The position numbers and the translations under genes were made by a program. A DNA stretch of 64,000 nt, from the NCBI GenBank assembly GCA_054601695.1, contig BAAHQB010000219.1, positions 248,001-312,000 of the forward strand, written 5' to 3'. A model generated the notes under the pieces. It was given only the letters and a program-made list of their open reading frames with translations, was not told where the DNA came from and did not search any database. The stretch is from Amorphochlora amoebiformis (Eukaryota > Cercozoa > Chlorarachniophyceae). This document shows, in pieces, positions 13,825-64,000 of this stretch (positions are counted from its first letter, which is position 1; the number at the start of each line of letters is the position of its first letter).

Positions 13825-14223
13825 TTATATACATATATAATATATATATTTTTATATGTTTATTTGTACGTATTTTTACACGCACACGCTGGACATCTGA
13901 TCGTGCATTTGCGTATGCACACATAACAAAACGATTAGAGGGACACGGGTAAAGTAATAAAGAAAGAGGGAGACAGAACATGCGCCGGAGAGAGAATGAA
14001 AGAGAGAATCTCTCCCCTCTCTCTTTCTCTCTTTCCCCTGTCCCTCTTGTCTCTTTTTTTTTTCTGTCCTGATATATGGTTTCTCTTTGTGTTTCTATCA
14101 TATCTTGTCTCCCCTTTACTTTGTTTTTTGTCTTCCTCACATTACCTCCAACTCTATCGCTCCCTGCAAAAACAGAAAGTAGAGAGAAGAAAGGGAGAGT
14201 AGGAGAGAGAGAGAGAGAGAGGA

Positions 14224-14376
14224 ATGGGTGAGAAGAGGAACCACGCAAGTCCAGGTAACACTAGCTCGGCGGGAGCGGGTCTTCCCTACGAAAACCTAAA
14301 GATAACTCAACAGTTGAGATACACATTGAAAGTAATAGAGGAATTAATATTAAGAGCTGCTGAGCAATTTAGTTAG
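14224..14376 (+). CDS. Small ORF, 50 residues, unrecognised
   Basis: ATG at 14224 follows a GA-rich run and opens a 50-residue frame ending in TAG (MGEKRNHASPGNTSSAGAGL start, then YENLKITQQLRYTLKVIEEL). The second half could form an amphipathic helix. It may be only a first exon, since TTGAAA/GTAATA at 14328 is a usable donor. A pyrimidine-rich tract at 14010-14110 lies upstream. No family recognised. Confidence 0.35.
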   Translation: MGEKRNHASPGNTSSAGAGLPYENLKITQQLRYTLKVIEELILRAAEQFS

Positions 14377-14447
14377 GGATAACTAGCTGTCAAGCAGGTT
14401 TTTAAGCATATGCTGCTATGTTTTGGATAGGCATGTGTATAAGTATC

Positions 14448-14493
<46 letters not shown>

Positions 14494-14771
14494 ACATATC
14501 AATAACTCTTCCCTCAAAAGATATCTATTTACACACCTTGATGGATAGTGGATTTAATAAGTTGGTCTTATTGAACTGACACTGGGTATCGAACACTGGG
14601 GTTGCTACCTATACATCCAAAATTATGTCAATACCACAGCATAGATGTGATATATGCGAGCATATCTTCATTTCTATGGGAGCTATATGTAAAAGTATTC
14701 ATGCATACTAAGAGAGAGAACGAATGGAATGAAGACCAAGAAACAGGAGGAGAATAGGGTTATATATATAC

Positions 14772-14825
<54 letters not shown>

Positions 14826-14907
14826 TACATACATATATATGTATGTATATGTATAAATATGTACGTATATATATATATATATATATGTATATATTTATAT
14901 ATAATAT

Positions 14908-14960
<53 letters not shown>

Positions 14961-14989
14961 AAATGCGATTAATACATACACAATTAAAT

Positions 14990-15072
14990 TGATATCACAA
15001 AAGTCGATACAAAAATATACATACATATAGATATCACAAAAGTCGATACAAAAATATACATACATATAGATA
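14990..15072. repeat. Tandem duplication, about 39-base unit
   Basis: The unit ATATCACAAAAGTCGATACA plus AAAATATACATACATATAG occurs twice in tandem in a gene-free stretch. Confidence 0.85.
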
Positions 15073-15094
15073 CAACGTATACATATTTATATAT

Positions 15095-15150
<56 letters not shown>

Positions 15151-15239
15151 CGTATAGACAGAAGAGGAGTATAGGCATAGTACCGATCCGTGCGACTGTG
15201 CCTTGGCGGTCTGCCCGCTATGATTGATTTCGCAAGTGA

Positions 15240-15276
<37 letters not shown>

Positions 15277-15401
15277 CGTTAAAGCAACATTATAAATAGC
15301 ATGGGGGGACGCAAGTAGATGTCAATAGCGTGTTGAAATATAGTCGTACGTATACTACAGATAGTTGGAGATCGCTGGAGATTCCGAAGATTCTTTGAGA
15401 T

Positions 15402-15472
15402 CGTCTTATCCGGTAGTGCCCGGTAGACCGGTAGTATTATCCGGTAGTACCCAGTGGACCGGTAGCATAAGG
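15402..15472. repeat. CCGGTAG-containing tandem repeat
   Basis: Two copies of about 31 bases with the words TATCCGGTAGT and GACCGGTAG lie in otherwise unique sequence (15279-15740). The reverse-strand open frame over this stretch has no coding character. Confidence 0.7.
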
Positions 15473-15684
15473 TAGTAACAGCGCTTCGGTGTATTAGGTG
15501 ACAGGATGTGATGTCACACCATGTCACATAGTCCAACCCACAGTACCCACCCTAAGTATCCTCTTGTAACACACTCAATTTGTATTACCTGTTTAAGCAC
15601 AGTGCCATGCGGTTGCAGTACCCATGCATAAAAATTTTGAACTCCAATCGTTCATAATCCAAACGGACTTGAATAAATCTCTAG

Positions 15685-15763
15685 ACTACCGTTCAACCCG
15701 ACCGTTGCGCTAACAAGATATATAGATATACACCTTATGTTTGTATTTGCATGTATTATATAC

Positions 15764-15854
<91 letters not shown>

Positions 15855-15915
15855 GTTCAACCATGCCGTTGCGCTAACAATGTATATAGATATACATCTT
15901 ATGTTTGTATTTGAA
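15685..15915. repeat. Tandem duplication, about 160-base unit
   Basis: ACCGTTCAACC...CCGTTGCGCTAACAA followed by TATATAGATATACA-CTTATGTTTGTATTTG occurs at about 15690-15745 and again at 15853-15915, separated by (TA)n. A related inverted copy of the TTGCGCTAACAAT part lies at 15993-16008. Confidence 0.8.
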
Positions 15916-15939
15916 GGATTATATATATATATATATATG

Positions 15940-32047
<16,108 letters not shown>

Positions 32048-32090
32048 GTTGGCCCGACGCTCCCTATGACTGCATATTCAAGGCGTTAAA

Positions 32091-32294
32091 TTGACCCTAG
32101 GCTCCCAGAAAATTTGTGAATACCCGGTGTCATCGCTTGCCACCGATGCGACAACCGAACCGGTGCCGCCGCTTCCCGAACTTGCAAGTGATGTAGCAGA
32201 GTCTGCCCTATCAATCCTACCGAGCGGCTGCTTCGGCGTCATGGGAGATGCCGAAAAACTAAGGAAAGTCTTTATTAAGAATATTCCGCCTTAG
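32091..32294 (+). CDS. Unassigned ORF between divergent genes
   Basis: The frame reads ATDATTEPVPPLPELASD and FGVMGDAEKLRK and ends at TAG 32292-32294. Composition is protein-like and there is no simple repeat. No in-frame ATG opens it. It could be an upstream exon of the SH3b/EF-hand gene, but no donor gives the needed phase. Confidence 0.3.
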   Translation: MTLGSQKICEYPVSSLATDATTEPVPPLPELASDVAESALSILPSGCFGVMGDAEKLRKVFIKNIPP

Positions 32295-32352
32295 ATATAC
32301 GAGCAATGTTTTCTTGGGTGAATCCATCAAAATTAAGAAAAATACTAACGCA

Positions 32353-39221
<6,869 letters not shown>

Positions 39222-39988
39222 TCTGCAAGTTCCAAATTTTATAATTCATCTAATATTTCAAACAGATCCTTTACATTATCTAAATCATACTAGTCAAATG
39301 CATTGAGCCGTGCATCGGAACTGTGTGTTACTACTAGGACTAGTAGATATACTACTAGATCAGAAGCTTAATCTAGAAACTAGTTTTATCGGACTGCTCT
39401 TAGACAGGTAGTGATGGCTAGCACTAGATCCTGTCAACTTAATTAGAACGCCGGAATCAACTAGATCAAAAGAACTCCGCCGCCCACTGGCCTGAGTCAC
39501 TATTACACTGGCCTGGTAGCTACACTAATGTCACGTCTGAGAACAATTTGTAATGACCAGGCAACTTGATACGAGCAAATCATGTGCCGACCGGACGCGT
39601 TCTAAAAAGCTTGAACGCCGAACCGTGCTGCTATGAAGACTAGAATGCTGAACTAATAAACAGCTGGAAATTCTGGCACTAGTTAGCGACGGGAGGCTAT
39701 AGCAAAATGTTTTACACATTCTTCAGATAATATGTAAATAGGGAGAATAAGTTCTATTTTTAATGTGTAATATAATCTAGATAATATGAATATCTGAAGT
39801 TCTACAATATTTCTTCCTATGTCGTGGCGTTTCAAAAAAAAAAAAGAAAGAAAACATTCATTCTGACGACCATGAGCATAAATGGATCCCCTTCGTGAAC
39901 CAGCCAGACCACTTAACTGTAACACGCCAAACGTGCGGGAAAAGGCTTTCAGAGCGTGTGCTTTAAGCTCGCGATGGCTTGTTAGCGC
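39222..39988. other. Convergent intergenic region, CTAG-rich
   Basis: No coding frame seen. ACTAGT, ACTAGA, TCTAGA and GCTAGC words are dense from 39290 to 39680, as in the other convergent gap at 3888-4426. The part from 39700 holds a poly-A run (39835-39846). Confidence 0.55.
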
Positions 39989-45843
<5,855 letters not shown>

Positions 45844-46119
45844 CGTTCGGCGTTCGAAGGAGAGTGGGGGGAAATAATTTCTGTACCGCAGGCGGCGACA
45901 GAGACCCTCGGTTAGTTTCTTCGAGCATGGCCGCTGCAGCACATGTGAGTGCGAGTCGTAAGGAGAAAACGGGGGACGACACGGAAAGAAGCATGAGCTC
46001 TGCGGGCTGATAGATTGCCTCAGGGTCCGAATCACGGGTAGTAGCGGGAAGCGTGTGGGATCCTTTTGGATAATTTCAAATTTTTCTTTTCGGCTCAGAA
46101 AAATATAATATCGGCTGGG

Positions 46120-47956
46120 ATGTCTGGGGACTTGCGTCGTGGAGATGGGGGAAAGATACCAGATTCATTGCCACAGATGGAGGATCTGGAGATTAAGAAC
46201 AAAAAACTAAAAAGCTACACACGAAGACTACTAAAGAAGGTCGCATTTGCCCTGAAGTACTCGCACAAGACTGTTGACCAGCCCAGGAAATAAGAAAACT
46301 GACATGGTGCACCCAGGTTTCGCGACACCAAGCCGAAATTGAGAAGCTAGCGGCACGTGTTGCACGGTCCAGAAGCGTAGGTGCACCACGGGAGACCCCT
46401 ACAAGAGGAACATTCCTTATCTCTCCGCGGTCGATGCGAATGAGTTTCAGCGATGCTTCTGAAGGAGACACTGAGGTATTCTTTAGATATTTTCTAAATT
46501 TATTCTGCTTATCCTGGCCAAACATGGATATTTGTCAGCCGTCTGATGTAGGAGAGTCTCCGAGGTCAAAGCAGAGCACAACTGCTGTCCTATCTAGTCC
46601 TCCAGCACCTGTACGCAAGAAGATTTCTAAAGACAAAGTGGTTTTGGACGAGCACAAGAAGACTTCCGAAGAGAGTAAAAAGACTTCAGAGGATCGAAAG
46701 AAAACTAAATCTCGTTCCAAGGCAAGAATCATCCGCTCGAGATCCAAGAAGCTGAGCAGAAGAACCCAATCGAGTGCACCTTCGCTCACGATATCCACTC
46801 CCAGTTTAGTAATTGATGCAGCGGAGCCGTCGTTGAGCGGAAGTATGAGCGCAAAGGAAGAGAGCAAGGTAGAGATCACCCGCCGGTATTCCTCCATATC
46901 TTTGCGAACCAGTCCGCAAGGACCTCGTCAGGTAAACACATTAACCCAAGTTCTTCACACTAACCCAAGTTCTTCCGGCTTCACCAATGTATCTAAATAC
47001 GATTAGGCGTTTCTGCGTGTACACTTCATAAAAGGTGATAGCATGTCGATTCCGACAACGAAGACCGTCAAGTCGGGGGAGATACGTCACTACGCGATAA
47101 TGCGGAAATCCAGGACGGACCCATACGGAGGGGTAGCCATGGAGCCGGAGAAGTACGAGCTGTTTGCAGAGATTAAGAGCAAAACGGTATTCGTAAATTT
47201 ATATTTCATAACCCATCTTGCTTTATGGGGCTATAGGCTGACTTTTTGGGCCTTAGGGAATTGAGCTCAGGCAGCTCGAAGATAGAGACTTACCGTTTCG
47301 TATCTTGGCCGCCGCTAAGAGGCGCCGAGGGTTCTCAGGTACAATGAGAGCCTTCAAAATAAGCTAATCTGTGACATCCCATCACTAAACCCAGTGAGGC
47401 TTGTGTTGCGCACTCCACCCCCCCCGAAGAAAAAGGTCAAGGCTTCCCAAGATATTGTCCTATCCAACTCGAACCTCAAGGTGAGTATTTATGAAATTAC
47501 TCGAAATAATTTTAACTAGCCTTAATCTCCATTCAGGTTGTATTGACAACCAACCCGGAGGAAGTTATCGACGAGACGGAATCACCCCGACGGCGACGGT
47601 CATCTCTCTCGTCATGCTCCATCAAATCTCTACCCAAACCCTCCTTGACCATCGATCGAACAGAGTCAATGCCGTTGCCAACCGACTCCCCTGGATCCTG
47701 CCGACGCAAAAGCTTCGACCGTTGGCCTTCGTCTAAGGTATCAGTGCCCGAGTCCCCGCGTGCTCGCCTGTCCGTGGATTCCCCTCGGAGATTAAGTCGT
47801 AGATCTTCGACATCATCCGTTCATTCTCTCAGCCTGCCATCGCGAGACACAACCAGCCTGTCCTTCCCAAGGGCGGATAGTCTACCATCACGAGAGCCAA
47901 ATAGCCTGTCCCTGCCGAAGGCGGATAGGGCGGCATCTGATGGGAAAATTGATTAA
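46120..47956 (+). CDS. Ser/Arg-rich coiled-coil protein, unrecognised
   Basis: Seven exons, all in phase: 46120-46239, 46317-46475, 46539-46931, 47007-47186, 47257-47338, 47395-47480, 47537-47956. The product is 479 residues, ending in TAA. An N-terminal helix (MEDLEIKNKKLKSYTRRLLK joined to VSRHQAEIEKLAARV) has heptad character and may dimerise. The middle exon is rich in Lys, Ser and Arg (SEESKKTSEDRKKTKSRSK) and looks disordered. A short conserved-looking block, SGEIRHYAIMRKSRTDPYGG to YELFAEIK, could be a small folded domain. The C terminus repeats SLPSRDT/SLPKAD-type Ser-rich units with many SP sites, likely phosphorylation targets. A pyrimidine-rich acceptor (TTTCTTTTCGGCTCAG) lies 23 bases before the ATG, so a 5' non-coding exon is likely. 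The gene is divergent from the phosphatase. No family recognised. Confidence 0.7.
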
Positions 47957-48960
<1,004 letters not shown>

Positions 48961-48968
48961 GAAAAGAG

Positions 48969-49179
48969 GCTTATTTAGATTTTGAATTGCTCTCGTATTC
49001 CTTTGAGACAGACTCTCTGAAGCGAAAAATTAAGAAGCGGGAAAAGATTGAGTTTGTGGATACTTTCATCTTGGATGGAGAAGTTAGGGTCTTCTGCATC
49101 GACCCCCAGCGCACAAATCTACATATGGTTGGGAACATGGCACGTCGATTCGGCGCCGAGCGCTGTGCCGAGTTTTAAT
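48969..49179 (+). CDS. Terminal exon of an unrecognised protein
   Basis: After a GGCTTATTTAG acceptor the plus strand is open to TAA at 49177-49179: LLSYSFETDSLKRKIKKREK, VDTFILDGEVRVFCID, then NMARRFGAERCAEF. Composition is coding-like. It may be the end of a small gene or an exon upstream of the HMG-box gene; an in-frame donor was not found. Confidence 0.4.
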
Positions 49180-49377
49180 TATTACTCTAAACATATCCAA
49201 TCGAAATATCTCGCATAATATGATGGAATACATTATTTTTAAGCGTTTTCGACCAAAAGGTTTTAAAAATAAGGATATCTCCTTTTGATATAACGTGTAA
49301 TATGTATGGATATATTTCTTTTTCGGTGGAATCGATACCCAGGCCTGGCCACGTGTCTCGGCTTTGCCTCGTCTACC

Positions 49378-55728
<6,351 letters not shown>

Positions 55729-55957
55729 GGCGATTAACATCGACCTTTCCATGAAGAAAAATATGGGCCGAAAATAGATTAAATCTCACAATTTTACTGT
55801 CGCTCTCGATGCTTAGTAACTCCTAAAACAATGTATGGGCCCCAAAGTTCTATGAATCACTACATCATGATCATCCTTCAATATTGATGCGCCTTTAGTC
55901 GATCCTTCCTTGACTCAGGCTCAATGTTAACCTAGTTAATACACTGTGATGGTCTCA

Positions 55958-56042
<85 letters not shown>

Positions 56043-57029
56043 CATACACTCTATGATACAGTCCGGATGTCAGGGAACAGTTTAAGAAGTAATAAGTATT
56101 TGTATAACTTGGCTTTCTAGGGATGACTAGCTACACGTTGGGTGCCGGAATCCTGGATCCTGGGGTATGCTAGGGCTGTCAGAAGACTTGCGAGTCTTGT
56201 GGATCATGATAATCTGCCAGCAGTTTAAACATGTATCTAATCTCAGCAAGTGATATGCACTGATGTTCCCGTCTGATGTCCCGATTGAGTAGATTTATCG
56301 TTTACTATTGTGAATCTCCAACACTCCCACCCAATGTGAACACACCGGAAAGGATGGAAACATTGTTGAAACATACAGTACGTACTAGTCGTAATGTACG
56401 TAAGGATTAACAGTAGTATGTTAGTAGGTACGTACGTATGGTCTGTATATGTTAGGTACGTACGCATGTTGTCATGTGCGTATGTTTTCAAGTTTGATAC
56501 GTATGTAGGTAAATATGGTAGTACGTATGTGCGCATGTTGGTGCTAAGTAGGTAAGTTCGTACGCATGCAGATACGTATGACGATAGGTATTGGTGGATT
56601 AAGCGTCGCACATATGTAGGTACGTATTATGCACGAAGGTATACATATCAGTACATAAGGTGGTTAGCTTTTCTATTTCCTTGTAAGGATTTTCTGCAAT
56701 CATACTGCATGAGTAGCAGTATGACTGATTTTACCACCTATGAATCAGCACTGGCATATCTCACATACTGAGACATACTCTAGATTATAGTCATACTCTA
56801 GATACTAAGCGTATATATTGAAGTTTCCCAAACGTCTGGGGACATCGCGGTCCGATGATTATGCAAGAGGGTTAATTTTGTCAGCTGGGGCTGGTTGTGT
56901 ATAGCCTGGAGGTGGCTTATGTTTATGATTGTTCATTATTATAATTTGTCAGGGATCGAATCGTCACAGTATTCTAACACTACGGTAGCGCCCAAGTCAT
57001 GGTATAATCTAACTCTTGTACCTCAGCAT
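55729..57029. other. Intergenic: unique sequence, (TA)n and TACGTA repeats
   Basis: No gene seen. 55960-56037 is (TA)n. 56380-56640 is a degenerate array of TAGGTACGTACG/TACGTATG words. The reverse-strand open frame at 56243-56611 is a translation of that array. Confidence 0.65.
56380..56645. repeat. Degenerate (TACG)n-type array
   Basis: Repeated GTACGTAC, TACGTATG and TAGGTACGTA words at irregular 10-25 base spacing, unlike the TA repeats elsewhere in the window. Confidence 0.75.
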
Positions 57030-60679
<3,650 letters not shown>

Positions 60680-60738
60680 CTATGCGATGAGTCTATATGT
60701 ATGTTACATAAATACATATTTATACATAAAAGTGCATT

Positions 60739-60766
<28 letters not shown>

Positions 60767-60775
<9 letters not shown>

Positions 60776-60802
60776 CATATATATCAAATATGTAAATGCT
60801 AC

Positions 60803-60865
<63 letters not shown>

Positions 60866-60873
60866 CATACATG

Positions 60874-60904
<31 letters not shown>

Positions 60905-60931
60905 TACATATATATCAAATATGTAAATGTT

Positions 60932-60969
<38 letters not shown>

Positions 60970-60994
60970 TACATATATATCAAATATGTAAATG

Positions 60995-61000
<6 letters not shown>
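60767..61000. repeat. Three copies of TTACATATATATCAAATATG
   Basis: A 26-base word with TATCAAATATGTAAATG recurs at 60771, 60904 and 60967, separated by TA tracts. Confidence 0.85.
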
Positions 61001-61041
<41 letters not shown>

Positions 61042-61274
61042 TTCAAAGAATTTCTTAATCCCAAGGTAAGGTTCTTGGAGTTAGCTCAATGATAAGGTTG
61101 GGGGTACAGGTCAGGATTAGATTTTGGGTTGGGAGTGCCTTTTGGTCGAGCTTGAAGAGGCTGGGGCGAAATATTATGAGCTCTGAACTTCGGATCATTG
61201 CCTTTACGTCTTTCTGATAGATTAATATATATATTATATATATATGTACTTTATATATTGTATATTTACATTTG

Positions 61275-61331
<57 letters not shown>

Positions 61332-61362
61332 TATATAATATTTACATGTACTATATATGTAC

Positions 61363-61467
<105 letters not shown>

Positions 61468-61494
61468 ATAGAAATACAAATGTTTATATAGAGA

Positions 61495-61760
61495 ACCTAA
61501 CCCAAACCCTAACCCTAATTTTAACCCTAACCCCAACCCTAACTAGGTCCCTTACTTTGATTCTAACCTTAACTCTAACCCTATCCTAACCCTAATATAT
61601 CTAGCTCTAACCCTAACTCTCTAACCCTGACGCTAACCTTAACCCTAACCCTAACCCTAACCCTAACCCTAACCCTAGGCCCCTAACATTAATCCTAACC
61701 CTAACCCTAACCCTGTAATCCTAATGCTAATATTAACTCTAACCCTAATCCTAAGTCCGG
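61495..61760. repeat. Interstitial telomere-type array, CCCTAA on plus
   Basis: About 260 bases of CCCTAA with point changes. A perfect run of about six units is at 61639-61676. Confidence 0.9.
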
Positions 61761-62074
61761 CTCCATAAGCATATGTACATGCATATGCATACGCATACGC
61801 GCATACAGTTTTGCATAATTATACAACCGTACATACAACATACATGCATGAATACACACATACAGATTTGCATAATTATACAAGCCTACATACAATATAC
61901 GAGCATACATACCCACATACACACAGATTTACGTAAATATACAAACCCTACATACAAACATACATGCATACATAGACACACACACAAATTTACAAACTTA
62001 TACACATTCACACAAAAACAGAAAATATATGAATGTATGTGAAAGTATATATATATATTATATATATATATGTA

Positions 62075-62193
<119 letters not shown>

Positions 62194-62203
62194 ATTCATA
62201 CAT

Positions 62204-62267
<64 letters not shown>

Positions 62268-62309
62268 AGGTGAAAGAATCAGATCGCCTAATCAATTCTC
62301 TCTGTAGTC

Positions 62310-62936
62310 CTCTAACCTTAACCCTAACCCTAACACTAACCCTAACTCTAATCTTAACCCTAACCCTAACCCCAACCAACCCTAACCCTATCTAACAATA
62401 ACCCTACACCTAGCATTATGCGTAAGTCGAACCCTAATGCTAACCCTGACTATCACCCAAGTAACACAAATCCATCTCAGCCTAACCCTATAACTTAAAT
62501 CCTACCGATCTAACCGATTAATCCTAACCCTAACCCTAACCCTAACCCTCACCCAAACCCTAACCCTAACCCTAACCCTAACTAACCCTAACCCTAACCA
62601 ACCCTAACCCTACCTAACAATTTACCGTAACCCCAGCATTATGCGTAAATCTAAACCTAATACTAACCCTGACTATCCCCACGCCCTAAAACAAATACAC
62701 CTGAAGCCTAACCCTATATCTTAAATCTAACCAATCTAACCGTTTAACCCCAAACCTAACCATGACCCTAACAATAACCCTAACCCAAACCTTAACCCTA
62801 ACCCTAACCCTGAACCTAACCCTATCCCTAATCCTAACCCTAATCCTAACCCTAACCCTAACCCTAAACCTAACCCTTACTCTAACCCTAACCCTTACCA
62901 AAATGCTAACCCTAACCCTAACAGTAAACCCAACAG
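62310..62936. repeat. Long telomere-derived array with higher-order unit
   Basis: CCCTAA repeats alternate with a diverged non-telomeric segment containing AGCATTATGCGTAA and CTAACCCTGACTATC. That segment occurs twice (62395-62520 and 62617-62750), giving a unit of about 220 bases. It has no stop-rich strand bias but reads only as Leu-Thr repeats. Confidence 0.9.
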
Positions 62937-63009
62937 ATGGAAAATAGGGTGTTATCAGCTGAGAATGCGGGAGAGTACTTACAAAATATCCAGATGTGTC
63001 AGGATCAGG

Positions 63010-63054
<45 letters not shown>

Positions 63055-63116
63055 AATATATATATACATATATATATATATATATGTGTTTGTATGTGTG
63101 ACTAAATATATATAAT

Positions 63117-63162
<46 letters not shown>

Positions 63163-63163
63163 C

Positions 63164-63205
<42 letters not shown>

Positions 63206-63207
63206 AC

Positions 63208-63748
<541 letters not shown>

Positions 63749-63802
63749 CTGTGGATGTGTTTGGGTGTTTTTGTAAAAAAATAAATATACAAATATGTAT
63801 GT

Positions 63803-63842
<40 letters not shown>

Positions 63843-63865
63843 TCAATATGAATATGTTCCGCACG

Positions 63866-63915
63866 CGCGCGATCCCTAGCTTCTCCTCGCAGATCTGTGA
63901 ATGTGTTTGCGTGTT
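63866..63915 (-). pseudogene. Decayed partial copy of the 63748 exon
   Basis: About 50 bases repeat the acceptor and first 11 codons of the exon at 63748 (minus strand: CACAG, then ICEEKLGIARV). Similarity stops after that, and the frame runs into (TA)n. It lies upstream of the intact exon. Confidence 0.65.
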
Positions 63916-64000
63916 TTGGATATATATATATGTAATATATATATATATACATCTATGAATATGTATATATATATACATATATAAATATATATATATATAT

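Noticed and set aside
14560-14640. tRNA-like word near GGTATCGAACACTGGGG
   Set aside because: No cloverleaf could be drawn on either strand.
61030-61210. Minus-strand frame KDVKAMIRSSELIIFRPSLF as an extra exon of the 57030-60679 gene
   Set aside because: It is open, but the only donor with the required phase would create a stop codon at the junction with 60679, so it was left out of the model.
62686-62947. Val-Arg / Leu-Thr repeat proteins from both strands
   Set aside because: These are translations of CCCTAA telomere-type repeats.

Overview
This is nuclear DNA from a eukaryote. It has short spliceosomal exons, GT/AG introns from 39 bases to about 2 kb, no operons, and interstitial TTAGGG/CCCTAA telomere-type DNA. 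Most of the window is (TA)n and related CA/TG or GA/CT simple sequence, which produces the many long but meaningless Tyr/Ile-rich open frames. The gene content (a ZIP2/SHOC1-type meiotic protein, a PH plus protein-kinase fold, a CTD-phosphatase-type HAD enzyme, an HMG box, EF-hand/C2 and PTEN-type C2 domains) fits a protist or another lineage with inflated simple-sequence introns. I cannot place it more precisely. All models are by eye: I joined conserved exons and required GT/AG borders and matching codon phase at each junction.

Layout: 1-3887 (+) is the 3' part of a SHOC1/ZIP2-like gene with five exons. 4427-4993 (-) is the C-terminal end of a PTEN-type C2-domain gene, convergent with it. 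5.9-14.4 kb holds scattered exon-like islands in repeats, mostly on the minus strand, one pair resembling a nucleoside-monophosphate kinase, plus a small plus-strand ORF at 14224. 32047 down to 15984 (-) is the most interesting gene: about 29 tiny exons that keep one frame over 16 kb and encode an N-terminal PH domain followed by an AGC-like protein-kinase fold whose catalytic motifs are degenerate, i.e. an Akt/PKB-shaped pseudokinase. 32353-39221 (+), divergent from it, encodes an unusual SH3b-like + EF-hand + C2 protein in 13 exons. 45843-39989 (-), convergent with that, is a complete 10-exon FCP1/SCP-type phosphatase with a myristoylation-type N terminus. 46120-47956 (+), divergent from it, is a Ser/Arg-rich coiled-coil protein. 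48.9-55.7 kb (+) holds an orphan terminal exon and an HMG-box gene. 60679-57030 (-) is a nine-exon gene I do not recognise. 63748-63208 (-) has two more exons and a decayed exon copy.

The genes have no obvious shared pathway. The pattern is ordinary gene density expanded by (TA)n in introns. The spaces between convergent genes are rich in CTAG words, and telomere-type arrays lie inside introns and gaps rather than at an end.
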